From assembly GCA_902788785.1 (NCBI GenBank), contig CADALT010000009.1:30180-94179 (forward strand): a DNA stretch of 64,000 nucleotides. The letters run 5' to 3'. The stretch's first letter is position 1. Every line of letters starts with the position of its first letter. The translations under genes and the position numbers were made by a program. This document shows positions 16,956 through 26,436 of the stretch, piece after piece. Under the pieces are notes generated by a model. The model did no database searches. It saw only the letters and a list, made by a program, of their open reading frames with translations, and was not told where the DNA came from. The stretch comes from an uncultured Ruminococcus sp. (lineage in GTDB: Bacteria > Bacillota > Clostridia > Oscillospirales > Ruminococcaceae).

Positions 16956-19580
16956 TCATTCTGTATTTTCGGGTGCTATGGTTTCCGCTGTGAACTTATT
17001 GCCGTCGTAATCGACCTTCATCACGCTGTCGGGCGCAGGGTCGCCTGCGATTATCTCCCTTGCCAGCAGAGTTTCGATATGGCTCTGTATAAATCTTCTG
17101 AGCGGTCTTGCGCCGAACTGCATATCATAGCCCTGGTCTATTATGGCAGCCCTTGCAGCCTCGGTAACATCAAGCTTCAGGCGCTTGTCGGCAAGTCTCT
17201 TTTCAAGGCTCTTGAGCATCAGTCCGCAGATGCTGTATATCTCGCTCTTCAGCAGAGGCTTATAGATAACTACCTCATCAAGACGGTTTAAGAACTCGGG
17301 TCTGAAATGCTGGCGCAGAAGTGTCTGCACATTTTCCCTTGCCTCATCGGAAATATCGCCTGTAGCTTCGTCGATACCCTCGAGTATGAACGGTGAGCCG
17401 AGGTTTGAGGTCAGTATGATAACGGTGTTCTTGAAATCCACCGTTCTGCCCTGAGAGTCGGTAACTCTGCCGTCATCGAGCACTTGCAGGAGTATGTTGA
17501 ACACATCTGGGTGCGCTTTCTCGACCTCATCCAGCAGTACCACCGAGTAAGGCTTCCTGCGGACTGCTTCGGTCAGCTGACCGCCCTCCTCATATCCCAC
17601 GTATCCGGGAGGCGCTCCGATCAGTCTGGATACGCTGAATTTCTCCATATACTCCGACATATCTATCCTAACGATATTGTTCTCGTCATCGAAGAGCGCC
17701 TGAGCAAGGGTCTTTGCAAGCTCAGTCTTACCAACGCCCGTAGGTCCTAAGAACAGGAAGGAACCGATGGGCTGATTTGGATTTGCGATGCCTGCTCTTG
17801 AACGGAGTATAGCCTCGCTGACCTTTGAAACAGCTTCGTTCTGACCGATGACTCTTTCATGGAGTATGCTTTCCAGCCTGAGCAGCTTCTCACGCTCGCC
17901 CTCCATCAGCTTAGCCACGGGTATACCTGTCCAGCGGCAGATTATCCTTGCTATCTCATCATCTGTTACCTTATCACGCAGCAGAGTATTGCTCTTTGCG
18001 GACTGCTCTGCCTTCTTCTCCTCCTCAGCAAGCTCTTTCTGTAGATTTTCCAGCTTGCCGTATTTGAGTTCAGCCAGCTTTGTCAGGTCATAGTCACGTT
18101 CTGCCTGCTTGATCTCGCCGTTTACCGCATCTATTTCCTCACGTATCTTCTGCACCTTGGATATAGCGCTCTTCTCATTCTCCCACTTAGCACGCATCTC
18201 ATCATACTGCGCCCTCATGTCAGCCAGTTCCTTCTGAACTTCCAACAGATGTTCCTCTGCCAGCTTGTCATTTTCCTTTTTGAGCACAGTTTCCTCGATC
18301 TCGTGCTGGAGTATCTTACGCCTTATCTCATCGAGCTCTGTAGGCATGGAGTCCATCTCGGTACGTATCAGCGCACAGGCTTCGTCCACCAGGTCTATCG
18401 CCTTATCGGGCAGGAACCTGTCGGTGATGTATCTGTCGGAAAGTACAGCCGCCGTTATCAGAGCCTGGTCCTGTATCTTTACGCCGTGGAAGACCTCATA
18501 CCTTTCTTTCAGTCCACGGAGTATAGATATGGTATCCTCGACTGTAGGCTCATCGACCATTACGGGCTGGAAACGTCTTTCAAGCGCCTTATCTTTCTCG
18601 ATGAACTGTCTGTATTCATTGAGGGTCGTCGCACCGATACAGTGCAGTTCGCCCCTTGCCAGCATAGGCTTTAACAGGTTGCCTGCATCCATCGCACCAT
18701 CTGACTTGCCTGCGCCCACTATGGTATGCAGCTCGTCGATGAACAGTATGATCTTACCCTCCGATTTCTTTATCTCACCTACGACAGCCTTAAAACGCTC
18801 CTCAAATTCGCCCCTGAATTTAGCGCCTGCTATCAGCGAGCCCATATCAAGCGAGAATATCTGCCTGTCCTTTAAGCTGTCGGGAACATCGCCGTTGACG
18901 ATACGCTGTGCAAGACCCTCTGCAACAGCAGTTTTACCAACGCCCGGTTCACCGATGAGCACAGGATTGTTCTTGGTCTTACGGGAAAGGATACGTATAA
19001 CATTACGTATCTCCGCATCTCTGCCGATAACGGGGTCGAGCTTGTTCTGTCTTGCGAGCCCCACCAGCTCCTGACCGTACTTTTTGAGCACATCGTAGGT
19101 CTCCTCGGGGTTCTGGCTGGTGACCTTTGCGCTGCCCCTTACCTCTTTGAGCATTGCCAGAAATCCCGTCTTATCTATGCCGAAAGTACGCAGCACCTCA
19201 GCTATCTCATTATTTGCACATTCCATTATACCCAGGAAAATATGCTCCACCGATACATACTCGTCCTGCATCTGCTTAGCCTGCGCCTCTGCCTCTGCAA
19301 GGGCACGGTCGAGGTCTGTTGAAATATATATCTGACCCTGTGCTCTGCCGCCCATGGTAACTTTCGGTATCTTATCAACAGCTCTGTCCAGCGCACCCCT
19401 GAACGCATTGACATCAACGCTCATTTTAGTGAGCAGCTGCGGTATCAGACCATTATCATCAAGGCACAGCGCACTCATCAGATGCTCCTGCCCTATCGCC
19501 TGATTTGACTGCCTTGCAGCGATGTTCTGGGCATCCTGCACAGCCTGCATCGATTTCTCGGTAAACTTCTGCATATTCAT
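16956..19580 (-). CDS. clpB: ATP-dependent disaggregase ClpB
   Basis: An 874-aa Hsp100 chaperone that extracts polypeptides from aggregates together with DnaK. Seen in order: the N-terminal double Clp repeat (1-145), AAA+ domain 1 with P-loop GEPGVGKT at 210-217, a long coiled-coil middle domain (about 410-530) that distinguishes ClpB from ClpC/ClpA, and AAA+ domain 2 with GPTGVGKT and the GYVGYEEGG pore loop. The start at 19580 has AAAGGAGG. No CIRCE or CtsR-type operator was found. It follows a ribbon-helix-helix protein and a small membrane protein by 34 nt and may be in their operon. Confidence 0.96.
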   Translation of the reverse strand: MNMQKFTEKSMQAVQDAQNIAARQSNQAIGQEHLMSALCLDDNGLIPQLLTKMSVDVNAFRGALDRAVDKIPKVTMGGRAQGQIYISTDLDRALAEAEAQAKQMQDEYVSVEHIFLGIMECANNEIAEVLRTFGIDKTGFLAMLKEVRGSAKVTSQNPEETYDVLKKYGQELVGLARQNKLDPVIGRDAEIRNVIRILSRKTKNNPVLIGEPGVGKTAVAEGLAQRIVNGDVPDSLKDRQIFSLDMGSLIAGAKFRGEFEERFKAVVGEIKKSEGKIILFIDELHTIVGAGKSDGAMDAGNLLKPMLARGELHCIGATTLNEYRQFIEKDKALERRFQPVMVDEPTVEDTISILRGLKERYEVFHGVKIQDQALITAAVLSDRYITDRFLPDKAIDLVDEACALIRTEMDSMPTELDEIRRKILQHEIEETVLKKENDKLAEEHLLEVQKELADMRAQYDEMRAKWENEKSAISKVQKIREEIDAVNGEIKQAERDYDLTKLAELKYGKLENLQKELAEEEKKAEQSAKSNTLLRDKVTDDEIARIICRWTGIPVAKLMEGEREKLLRLESILHERVIGQNEAVSKVSEAILRSRAGIANPNQPIGSFLFLGPTGVGKTELAKTLAQALFDDENNIVRIDMSEYMEKFSVSRLIGAPPGYVGYEEGGQLTEAVRRKPYSVVLLDEVEKAHPDVFNILLQVLDDGRVTDSQGRTVDFKNTVIILTSNLGSPFILEGIDEATGDISDEARENVQTLLRQHFRPEFLNRLDEVVIYKPLLKSEIYSICGLMLKSLEKRLADKRLKLDVTEAARAAIIDQGYDMQFGARPLRRFIQSHIETLLAREIIAGDPAPDSVMKVDYDGNKFTAETIAPENTE

Positions 19581-19614
19581 TATTGTGTCCTCCTTTATAT
19601 ATCAGATATTATTA

Positions 19615-19986
19615 TCAGTATTCACGTATCTCCAGATACTGAGCATCACCCATGAAAACATATTCGGCATATTTCCTCTCGCCTATGCGCCAGTACGCCC
19701 TGCATAGCCCGAAGCCGTACTTTCCGCTGGGTTCGCCGAGCTCTTCCACAACTTCATCGTAGGTAGGGCTGCTTTCACTGAGTTTGCGTATATAGTCCTC
19801 GGGGATATTTATTATAAGGTCACTGCGCACATGATAAACCACACCTATGACATCCGTTGTAGCCGACTCGGGAAAAGCCACGCCAAATCTGCGTTCCGCC
19901 TTAGTAGTCAGCGCAAAGAATGCTATTACCGCTGCCACGATGAGCGCCGCTATGATGCCGACCGTTATCCTGACTTTCTTGCTCAT
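19615..19986 (-). CDS. small membrane-anchored hypothetical protein
   Basis: A 123-aa protein with one N-terminal membrane helix (VGIIAALIVAAVIAFFALTT, residues 8-27) and an extracytoplasmic C-terminal domain of about 95 aa. The latter includes SSPTYDEVVEELGEPSGKYGFG, a layout seen in SmpA/OmlA-like and other small anchored domains with the pattern T-Y-x-x-V-x-x-x-L-G-x-P. That resemblance is weak and no function is assigned. It lies 10 nt after the upstream ribbon-helix-helix gene and 34 nt before clpB, so it is probably co-transcribed. Confidence 0.6.
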   Translation of the reverse strand: MSKKVRITVGIIAALIVAAVIAFFALTTKAERRFGVAFPESATTDVIGVVYHVRSDLIINIPEDYIRKLSESSPTYDEVVEELGEPSGKYGFGLCRAYWRIGERKYAEYVFMGDAQYLEIREY

Positions 19987-19996
19987 GCTGCACCGC

Positions 19997-20653
19997 CTAT
20001 ATCACCGAAGTGACCGTTCTGACGTAATCGGCATAAGCAGCGCTTATCTTGCCCGAGGGATCTGTGCCGCTTGTCAGCCCGTCGAAATAGGTCTGTACGC
20101 TGCTGTCCATCAGCCTTATATAGCCTGCCACAGCGGAAGCTATCTCCTCGTCGGTCAGTTCACGGGCACGGGGCGAATAAAAATCACGGGTGTATCTGCC
20201 GTTATCGGTCTGTGCGGGAGCACCATCGGGATAAACGGCTGACAGATATTTGTCCTCAAGTCCCTGCCAGAGTTTGAAGAAGCCGTCTGCGGCAGAGATA
20301 AGCTGCTCGCTCTTGGTACGGAAAGACACCTTTAATCTGCCTACCCTGCCCGTAAGCTCACGGCTGAGTTCAAGGCTGTACCGCAGCGTGGGTTTATACT
20401 TATACCTCACGGGACTTTTTATGGCGATCATGCTGTCCGACGGTCGGTCAAGGAACTGAAAACGCTGATCCATCAGCGACTCTATCTCGCTGAATATCTG
20501 CCGCATCCTCATTTCGGGGGTCATAAGGCTGAGTTTTTCAGCAAGTATCTGGTTTATCAGATTTGATCTGCTGGTATTCATGGAATATGCCAGCCTGTCG
20601 ATGGCATCGACCACCTCATCCGACAGCACCAGACTGTACACGCTTTTATTCAA
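19997..20653 (-). CDS. ribbon-helix-helix N-terminal domain protein, hypothetical
   Basis: A 218-aa protein. Residues 1-45 (SVYSLVLSDEVVDAIDRLA followed by TSRSNLINQILAEKL) read as a ribbon-helix-helix DNA-binding fold like CopG/Arc. The remaining 170 residues match no family I know and contain Arg-rich strands. A GTG at 20662 overlaps the AGAGG ribosome site, so the TTG at 20653 (eight bases after GAGG) is the more likely start. A consensus promoter lies at 20680-20708. It may be a repressor regulating its own operon, which continues towards clpB. This is inference. Confidence 0.6.
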   Translation of the reverse strand: MNKSVYSLVLSDEVVDAIDRLAYSMNTSRSNLINQILAEKLSLMTPEMRMRQIFSEIESLMDQRFQFLDRPSDSMIAIKSPVRYKYKPTLRYSLELSRELTGRVGRLKVSFRTKSEQLISAADGFFKLWQGLEDKYLSAVYPDGAPAQTDNGRYTRDFYSPRARELTDEEIASAVAGYIRLMDSSVQTYFDGLTSGTDPSGKISAAYADYVRTVTSVI

Positions 20654-20679
20654 TAGTCCCACCTCTTTTCACTGATAAC

Positions 20680-20708
20680 ATTATAGCACTGTTTAAATAA
20701 TTTGTCAA
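20680..20708 (-). promoter_or_regulatory. consensus promoter of the RHH-clpB group
   Basis: On the minus strand TTGACA (20703-20708), 17 nt, TATAAT (20680-20685). Confidence 0.85.
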
Positions 20709-20861
20709 TGCAATTATATAATTTTGCGTGCATTTTATTTACATAAACAATCTCAAAAGCGGCAGCACGAGGGTGTATTGTGCAGATTTAATAAATTCTT
20801 TCAAAAGTCCGCCCCCGTTCCTCGCCTTGCCGACACTTGTGAAAAAATTAACCAAATATAC

Positions 20862-20889
20862 TTGAATATCCTGTGCGATGTGGTATAAT
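20862..20889 (+). promoter_or_regulatory. promoter of the radical SAM-thrB unit
   Basis: TTGAAT 20862-20867, 16 nt, TATAAT 20884-20889. The 20709-20861 stretch between the two divergent promoters shows nothing else. Confidence 0.75.
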
Positions 20890-20926
20890 GTAATATAGCT
20901 GAATTTAACGGAAAGGAAGACCGATC

Positions 20927-21544
20927 ATGAAAAAGACCGCTATGACCATATCTTATGAACTCTGGGGCAAGCTTTACCTCAATATCACCAACAAATGCCC
21001 ATGCGCCTGCACATTCTGTCTGAGGCAGAACGATGACGGTGCATATGGTTCAGACCCGCTGTGGCTCGAACATCAGCCCACACTGGAAGAAGTTCTTGAC
21101 AACCTGAAACAGCGTGACCTTTCATCTTATAAAGAGATAATCTTCTGCGGTTACGGCGAACCCACTTCGGAACTGCCTATACTGCTGGATACCGCAAGGT
21201 ATATACGCTCGGTGTGCGATACTCCCATCAGGCTGAACACCAACGGTCTTGCAAATATGATCTGGGAAAGATCTACCGAAGCCGACTTCAAAGGTCTGCT
21301 GGATACCGTATCCATCAGCCTTAATGCCTCTGACAGCAAGGCTTATATGGATATAACCCGTCCCAAATGGAAAGACAAGGACTGCTTTGCGGAGATGCTG
21401 AAATTCGCAGAGAATATGAAAGCCTATGTGCCGAATGTGATACTCACCGTTGTTGATATCATTGGCGAGGAAGAGATCGCAAAGTCACAGAAGGTAGCCG
21501 ACAGCATCGGCGTTACTCTGAGAGTTCGCCCCATGGAAAACTGA
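20927..21544 (+). CDS. TatD-associated radical SAM protein (TIGR04038-like)
   Basis: A 205-aa radical SAM enzyme with a CxxxCxxC cluster motif in NKCPCACTFC, a GYGEPTS loop after the first strands (SAM binding), and an RLNTNGLAN strand typical of the small QueE/TatD-linked groups. Members of the TatD-associated group occur beside tatD nuclease genes, but here the neighbour is homoserine kinase. The substrate is unknown. The start follows GGAAAGGAAGACCGATC. The gene ends 24 nt before thrB and probably shares its transcript. Confidence 0.8.
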   Translation: MKKTAMTISYELWGKLYLNITNKCPCACTFCLRQNDDGAYGSDPLWLEHQPTLEEVLDNLKQRDLSSYKEIIFCGYGEPTSELPILLDTARYIRSVCDTPIRLNTNGLANMIWERSTEADFKGLLDTVSISLNASDSKAYMDITRPKWKDKDCFAEMLKFAENMKAYVPNVILTVVDIIGEEEIAKSQKVADSIGVTLRVRPMEN

Positions 21545-21568
21545 TGTAAAGAGAAACGAGGAAGTACG

Positions 21569-22462
21569 ATGTATAAGATACAGATACCTGCCACCTCCGC
21601 AAATCTCGGCGCAGGCTTTGATGCGCTGGGGCTGGCGCTGAACTATTATAATTATGTGGAGATGGAAGAGTGCGACCATATCGACATAGCTTCGGCTGAT
21701 GGTGTTGAGGTCCCCTGCGATGAGCGCAACCTTATATATGTTTCCGCAAAGGATCTTTATACGGTCTGCGGCAAGAAGCTGGACGGATTGAAACTCAGGC
21801 AGACCAACAGCATACCTATGGCAAGAGGTCTGGGTTCGTCCTCAGCCTGCATAATCGCAGGACTGGTGGGTGCCAATAAAATGCTGGGCGATCCGCTTAC
21901 AAAGGACGATCTGGTGGACCTTGCCGCACAGATCGAGGGACACCCCGACAACACCGCCCCCGCACTGCTGGGCGGCATAGTTACTGCGGTGTTCGACGGA
22001 AGAAAAGTACACTGGGTAAAGCAGGAGGTCTATACAAAGCTGAAATTCGTGGCTATGATACCCGATTTTGAGTTGAAGACCGAAGATGCAAGGGCTTGTC
22101 TGCCCAAGGAGATCTCCCACAAGGACGCTGTTTTCAATCTGTCCCGTGCGGCGCTGTTCTCCGCATCACTGCTTACAGGCAAGTTCGAGAACCTGCGTAC
22201 TGCGGTGCATGATAAGCTGCACCAGCCCTACCGCATGGAACTTATCCCGGGCTGTCGTGAAGTTTTCGATATCGCCTACACCCACGGCGCATACGCAAGC
22301 TATATAAGCGGCGCAGGTCCTACTGTCATGGCGATAGTCGATGAAGAAAACACCTATTTTGCAGGCAGAATGAAATTCTCGCTGGACAATGCAGGGCTTG
22401 GCGGCTGGCAGGTCAAAGAGATGTGCATAGACAATCAGGGCACTACTATCACAAGCTGCTGA
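21569..22462 (+). CDS. thrB: homoserine kinase
   Basis: A GHMP-family kinase of 297 aa that phosphorylates homoserine in threonine synthesis. The N-terminus TSANLGAGFDALGLAL is typical of ThrB. The ATP-binding GHMP motif is PMARGLGSSSACI, and the C-terminal SGAGPTVMAI is the third conserved block. The start has GAGGAAGTACG. No thrC or hom gene lies in the window, so the pathway is dispersed. The following 268 bp up to HU hold the HU promoter and nothing else recognisable. Confidence 0.95.
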   Translation: MYKIQIPATSANLGAGFDALGLALNYYNYVEMEECDHIDIASADGVEVPCDERNLIYVSAKDLYTVCGKKLDGLKLRQTNSIPMARGLGSSSACIIAGLVGANKMLGDPLTKDDLVDLAAQIEGHPDNTAPALLGGIVTAVFDGRKVHWVKQEVYTKLKFVAMIPDFELKTEDARACLPKEISHKDAVFNLSRAALFSASLLTGKFENLRTAVHDKLHQPYRMELIPGCREVFDIAYTHGAYASYISGAGPTVMAIVDEENTYFAGRMKFSLDNAGLGGWQVKEMCIDNQGTTITSC

Positions 22463-22634
22463 ACCGTCAATGATATGTCATCTATCACATCATGTGATAA
22501 TGCGTAAAATAGGGCATTCCGAGAACATCGTAAACATTCTGTGAATAAACACAAAATCTCTCGTGTATTGATAAGGTAAATTTAGGCAAGGCTACAAAGA
22601 TTGCCCGAAAAGCCCGAAAATACGTGCATTTTAT

Positions 22635-22663
22635 TTGACAAAGCAATTATTATAGGGTATAAT
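22635..22663 (+). promoter_or_regulatory. consensus promoter of the HU gene
   Basis: TTGACA 22635-22640, 17 nt, TATAAT 22658-22663: a perfect match, as expected for an abundant nucleoid protein. Confidence 0.9.
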
Positions 22664-22730
22664 ATCAACATAAATTAAAGGTGTGCAGGATGCACAGGCA
22701 AAACCAAGAAAATTTATGGAGGTATTTATC

Positions 22731-23009
22731 ATGAAAAAGGCTGAACTGCTCGCTGCTATCGCTGAAAAGAACGGCAGCACAAAGAAGAACGCTGAAGCAG
22801 CTCTTGACGCTGTTATAAGCACCATCACAGAGGCTCTCGAGAAGGGTGACAAGGTAGCTATCCCCGGTTTCGGTACATTCGAGGTAAGAGACCGTGCAGC
22901 TAAGAAGTCCATCAACCCTGCAACCAAAAAGCCCATCGAAGTACCCGCAAAGAAGGTACCTGCTTTCAAGGCAGCAAAGGCTCTTAAAGAGGCTGTTGAC
23001 AAGAAGTAA
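22731..23009 (+). CDS. hup: DNA-binding protein HU
   Basis: A 92-aa histone-like protein that bends and compacts DNA. Signature GFGTFEVRDRAAKKSINPAT lies in the beta-arm region with the conserved Pro at its tip, preceded by two N-terminal helices (KKAELLAAIAEKNG). The start at 22731 follows GGAGGTATTTATC. The upstream in-frame extension (from 22683) is a leader artefact. A lysine/alanine-rich gene follows 65 nt downstream. Confidence 0.97.
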   Translation: MKKAELLAAIAEKNGSTKKNAEAALDAVISTITEALEKGDKVAIPGFGTFEVRDRAAKKSINPATKKPIEVPAKKVPAFKAAKALKEAVDKK

Positions 23010-23074
23010 TACAGCTGTAATATACGGCTTATAAAAATACGATCGCAAGATCTTAGAAAAGGAGAATTTTGGAT

Positions 23075-23455
23075 ATGGCAAAGGCTACTAAGAAGGAAGT
23101 TGCTGAGAAGGCAGCTGAGATCAAGGCAGAGGCAAAGGAAGTTGCAAAGGAGACAGCTGCTAAGACAAAGGCTGTCGCTAAAACAACTGCTGCAAAGGCT
23201 AAGAAGACAGCTACCAAGGCTGCGGCTAAGACTAAGGCTGCTGTCGAGAAGGCTACCGAGAAGGACGTTATTTTCGTAGAGTTCGGTGAAAAGCAGATCG
23301 ACGTAGCTGCTCTTGCAGAGGCTGCAAAGGCTGATTATAAAGCAAAGGGTCACAGAGCACCCAAGGCAGTCAAGCTGTACATCAAGCCCGATGAGGGTGT
23401 TGCTTACTACACAGTAAACGACAAGGGTGACGCCGACCAGAAGGTAGAACTCTGA
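23075..23455 (+). CDS. Lys/Ala-rich histone H1-like protein with DUF6465-type C-terminus
   Basis: A 126-aa protein. Residues 1-62 are a repetitive KATKKEVAEKAAE / KTKAAVEKAT basic coiled or disordered tail like bacterial histone H1-like proteins, and likely bind nucleic acid. Residues about 64-126 (KDVIFVEFGEKQIDV, KLYIKPDEGVAYYTVNDK) form a small beta-rich domain common in Clostridia. The gene directly follows HU, so a shared nucleoid role is a reasonable inference. The start at 23075 is ten bases after AAAAGGAG. A TTG six bases earlier is too close to the site. Confidence 0.75.
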   Translation: MAKATKKEVAEKAAEIKAEAKEVAKETAAKTKAVAKTTAAKAKKTATKAAAKTKAAVEKATEKDVIFVEFGEKQIDVAALAEAAKADYKAKGHRAPKAVKLYIKPDEGVAYYTVNDKGDADQKVEL

Positions 23456-23475
23456 TCAGGATACCAAGATCGTTC

Positions 23476-23515
23476 ACGGAGACTTTCTTTCAAATGAAAG
23501 GAAGTCTCTGTTTCT
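23476..23515 (+). terminator. terminator after the Lys/Ala-rich gene
   Basis: ACGGAGACTTTCTTTC pairs with GAAAGGAAGTCTCTGT (one mismatch, loop AAAT), followed by TTTCT. Confidence 0.7.
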
Positions 23516-23551
23516 ATAATGATATATAATGTACAAGAAAGGAATAAGTTT

Positions 23552-24211
23552 ATGATCGAAACATACCTTTTCGACCTTGACGGAACTCTGACCGACTCGG
23601 GCAAAGGGATAATGAACGCAGCAAAGTATGCTCTTGAAAAGATGGATGTCAGGATACCGAGCGAAGATGTGCTGCGTAAATTCATAGGACCTCCGCTGTG
23701 GGAATCCTTTGAAAAGTTCATCGGTCTTTCAAAGGAAGACGCAGACAAGGCTGTAAAGCTCTACAGAGAATACTACAGCGAAACGGGTCTTTTTGAAAAC
23801 GATGTTTACGACGGCATACCCGAACTGCTCGAAAAACTCAAGGCTGACGGCAAGCAGCTGGCTGTTGCCACATCGAAGCCCGAGGTTTTCACCGAGAGGA
23901 TACTTGCGCATTTCGGACTTGACAAGTATTTCGACAGCGTGACAGGTTCACTGCTGGACGGCACAAGGAAGAATAAGGATGAGGTCATCGCCTGCGCACT
24001 TCAGCGCTGCGGTTCACCCGATGTTTCAAAAGTCATAATGGTAGGCGACCGTATGCATGATATAGACGGCGCAAAGAAGCTGGGCATAGGCTGTATAGCT
24101 GTGATGTTCGGCTACGGCAGCCGTGAGGAATTTGAGAGCCACGGCGCAGTATTCATAGCAGATACCCCCGACGATATACTTAAATATGATGGAGAAAGAA
24201 AATATGCTTGA
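23552..24211 (+). CDS. HAD-superfamily hydrolase, phosphoglycolate phosphatase-like
   Basis: A 219-aa cytosolic phosphatase. The nucleophile motif FDLDGTLTDSG (motif I) starts at residue 6, AVATSKP is motif II, and VGDRMHDIDGAK is motif IV. A helical cap sits between motifs I and II. The family dephosphorylates small metabolites such as phosphoglycolate, pyrophosphate or nucleotides, and the exact substrate cannot be read. The start follows AAAGGAATAAGTTT. An 8-bp overlap with rsmG shows translational coupling in a five-gene operon that runs to tsaD. Confidence 0.88.
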   Translation: MIETYLFDLDGTLTDSGKGIMNAAKYALEKMDVRIPSEDVLRKFIGPPLWESFEKFIGLSKEDADKAVKLYREYYSETGLFENDVYDGIPELLEKLKADGKQLAVATSKPEVFTERILAHFGLDKYFDSVTGSLLDGTRKNKDEVIACALQRCGSPDVSKVIMVGDRMHDIDGAKKLGIGCIAVMFGYGSREEFESHGAVFIADTPDDILKYDGERKYA

Positions 24212-24917
24212 CAAAAAAAGCACAGCCGAGCTCTTTGAAAAATTCGGCATGACACTCAGCGGCGAACAGTTTGACAGGCTCGATAAATATGCCGAGATAC
24301 TGGCAGTGCGCAACGAACAGATAAACCTTACCGCCATAACCGACCCCGAAGGCATTGCTGTCAAGCATTTTTTTGACAGTATATATCCATTCACGATGTA
24401 TGTGCCCGATGAGGGCGCAAGTGTCATAGATGTGGGCACGGGTGCTGGCTTCCCCTCATGTCCGCTGAAAATATACAGGGACGATCTGAAGATAACTCTG
24501 CTTGACAGCCTGAACAAGCGTGTGAACTTTTTGCAGGAGCTTTCAGACCTTACAAAGCTGGATGCACAGTGCATACACGGAAGAGCTGAGGAATTCGGCA
24601 AAAAGGAAGATATGCGTGAGCAGTTCGATATTGCCACCGCAAGGGCTGTTGCAAATTTGCGTGATCTCTGCGAATACTGCCTGCCCTTTGTAAAAGTGGG
24701 CGGAGTGTTCGTTTCGCTCAAAGGCAGCAGCGGAAAAGATGAACTGGACGAAGCCAAGGCAGCCATAAAACTGCTGGGCGGAAAGACCGAAAAAGTCGAG
24801 GAATACGAGCTTCCCAACGGCGATGGAAGAACTCTCATCGTTATCCGCAAGGTTAGCCCCACGCCGAAAAAATTTCCACGCAACGCAGGTCAGATGAAGA
24901 AAAAACCGCTGTGCTGA
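24204..24917 (+). CDS. rsmG: 16S rRNA (guanine-N7)-methyltransferase RsmG
   Basis: A 237-aa SAM methyltransferase that modifies G527 (E. coli numbering) of 16S rRNA. The SAM-binding VIDVGTGAGFPS loop and the following RVNFLQELS helix are characteristic. The TARAVANL segment is the family's fourth motif. Earlier in-frame ATGs exist at 24186 and 24189, but the ATG at 24204 has a GGAG at nine bases and gives a length close to the family's usual 239 aa. The C-terminus ends with a short basic tail (KKFPRNAGQMKKKPL). Confidence 0.94.
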   Translation: MLDKKSTAELFEKFGMTLSGEQFDRLDKYAEILAVRNEQINLTAITDPEGIAVKHFFDSIYPFTMYVPDEGASVIDVGTGAGFPSCPLKIYRDDLKITLLDSLNKRVNFLQELSDLTKLDAQCIHGRAEEFGKKEDMREQFDIATARAVANLRDLCEYCLPFVKVGGVFVSLKGSSGKDELDEAKAAIKLLGGKTEKVEEYELPNGDGRTLIVIRKVSPTPKKFPRNAGQMKKKPLC

Positions 24918-24938
24918 GTGAGCCGAAAGGAAGATATG

Positions 24939-25652
24939 ATGGAATATACCGACTTTACCTTTGAATCACTGGGCGACGGCATCGAGATATGCATATCCGA
25001 CGAACACCGTTTCGGCACGGACGCTTTTTTGCTGGCGGACTTTGCAAAAGCAAGGCGCAAGGATCTCTGCGCCGACTTCTGCACGGGCAGCGGCATAATA
25101 GCGCTGCTGCTGTATAAATACTACAAGCCTCGGCTGACCTATGCGCTGGAGATACAGGAGAAAGCCCACGACCAGCTGAAAGTTTCGCTGGAGCGTTCAA
25201 AGATAGACTGCATCACCCCCGTTCTCGGCGACCTTAAAGAGTGGAAAAGCGAGAGCGAGCTTGATCTTATCACCTGCAATCCGCCCTACAAGATAAACAA
25301 CACAGGCGAGAAAAACAACAGCGAAGCCGTATCCATCGCAAGGCACGAGATGATGTGTACAGTGGATGATGTATGCGCCGCCGCAAAGCGCAGCCTGAAA
25401 TTCGGCGGAAGGCTATGCCTTTGCAACCGCCCCGAAAGGCTTTGCGACATAATGACCGCCATGCGCAATAACGGCATCGAACCAAAACGTCTGCGCACCG
25501 TACACAAGAACCCGAACTGCGCACCGTGGCTGATACTGGTCGAAGGCAGAAAGGGCGGCAATAATTTTATACAGATAGAAAAGCCCCTGTATGTGCGTTC
25601 TGCCGACGGAGGACTCTCCGAGGAGATGAACCGCATCTACGGGCTTATATAA
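24939..25652 (+). CDS. tRNA1(Val) (adenine37-N6)-methyltransferase-like protein
   Basis: A 237-aa class I methyltransferase of the TrmN6/YfiC group. Seen: the N-terminal FGTDAFLLADFA segment, SAM-binding DFCTGSGIIALLL, and the catalytic NPPY in CNPPYKIN typical of N6-adenine methylation. Two adjacent ATGs (24936, 24939) are candidates. The second has better spacing to AAAGGA. It lies between rsmG and a GNAT gene in a translation-linked operon. The exact target base is inferred from the family. Confidence 0.88.
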   Translation: MEYTDFTFESLGDGIEICISDEHRFGTDAFLLADFAKARRKDLCADFCTGSGIIALLLYKYYKPRLTYALEIQEKAHDQLKVSLERSKIDCITPVLGDLKEWKSESELDLITCNPPYKINNTGEKNNSEAVSIARHEMMCTVDDVCAAAKRSLKFGGRLCLCNRPERLCDIMTAMRNNGIEPKRLRTVHKNPNCAPWLILVEGRKGGNNFIQIEKPLYVRSADGGLSEEMNRIYGLI

Positions 25653-25671
25653 CAAAACAAGGTGACACGAT

Positions 25672-26421
25672 ATGAGCAATTTTGAAAAGGCAGACCCAAA
25701 AGAACACCACAAATATATCGCACAGGCAAAGGCCGTCCCATACGGGCGGGTTTACCCCCTCTCGATGACAGAGGGTGAGCAGACAGGCGATATCTTCACG
25801 GACGGCAAAGCAGTGCTGTTTTGGCATTACTGCGGATTTGGCTGCATTTCGGGAGAAGCCGAAAGCGCTTTTCTCGATAACGTACACCGCCTTATGAAAG
25901 AGGGCGGCAGGCGGCTGGTCATATTTGCAGATGATAGGACAGCGGCATATTTTGAGGGCTGTGAAGATACCGTCACAGAAAAAAGGCTGTTCTTCGAGTA
26001 TCCCGAAGACAGACAGGCAGAACAGCACCCTGTCCCCGACGGCTATGAGATAGGACCGCTTACACCTTGGCAGGTACCCCGACTGACAGGACGTATAGTG
26101 CCCGCTTTCTCATGGGAAAATGACAGGCAGTTCCTTGACGGCGGAACTGGTTTCTGCGTGACCTATCAGGGCAAGCCCTGTGCCTGGGCATTTTCAGCAG
26201 CGGTAAGCAAAGATGAGGTCGATATAGGCGTCGAGACCGCAGATGGACACAGGCAGAAAGGTCTTGCCTGCGCCGCAGCAGCCATGACCGCAGCCGCAGT
26301 CAAAGAACACGGCAAAAAGCCCGTATGGGCTTGCCATGCGCAAAACCACGCTTCTGCCGCACTTGCCCAAAAGCTCGGATTTGTAAAAACAGCTGAGTGT
26401 TTTGTGATACATATTGCATGA
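25672..26421 (+). CDS. GNAT family N-acetyltransferase
   Basis: A 249-aa protein with a C-terminal GNAT fold. Residues about 175-235 include GVETADGHRQKGLACAAAAM, the acetyl-CoA pyrophosphate loop (here RQKGLA instead of the classical R/Q-x-x-G-x-G/A), followed by ASAALAQKLGF. The N-terminal 110 residues are a separate domain, an arrangement seen in the PF12746 acetyltransferase group. The substrate is unknown. Codon use is like its neighbours. It sits 19 nt after the TrmN6-like gene and 15 nt before tsaD. Confidence 0.8.
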   Translation: MSNFEKADPKEHHKYIAQAKAVPYGRVYPLSMTEGEQTGDIFTDGKAVLFWHYCGFGCISGEAESAFLDNVHRLMKEGGRRLVIFADDRTAAYFEGCEDTVTEKRLFFEYPEDRQAEQHPVPDGYEIGPLTPWQVPRLTGRIVPAFSWENDRQFLDGGTGFCVTYQGKPCAWAFSAAVSKDEVDIGVETADGHRQKGLACAAAAMTAAAVKEHGKKPVWACHAQNHASAALAQKLGFVKTAECFVIHIA

Positions 26422-26436
26422 TCAACGGAGGAAAGT

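Noticed and set aside
19581-19614. CIRCE or CtsR element before clpB
   Set aside because: Neither the TTAGCACTC inverted repeat nor the GGTCAAA direct repeat is present.
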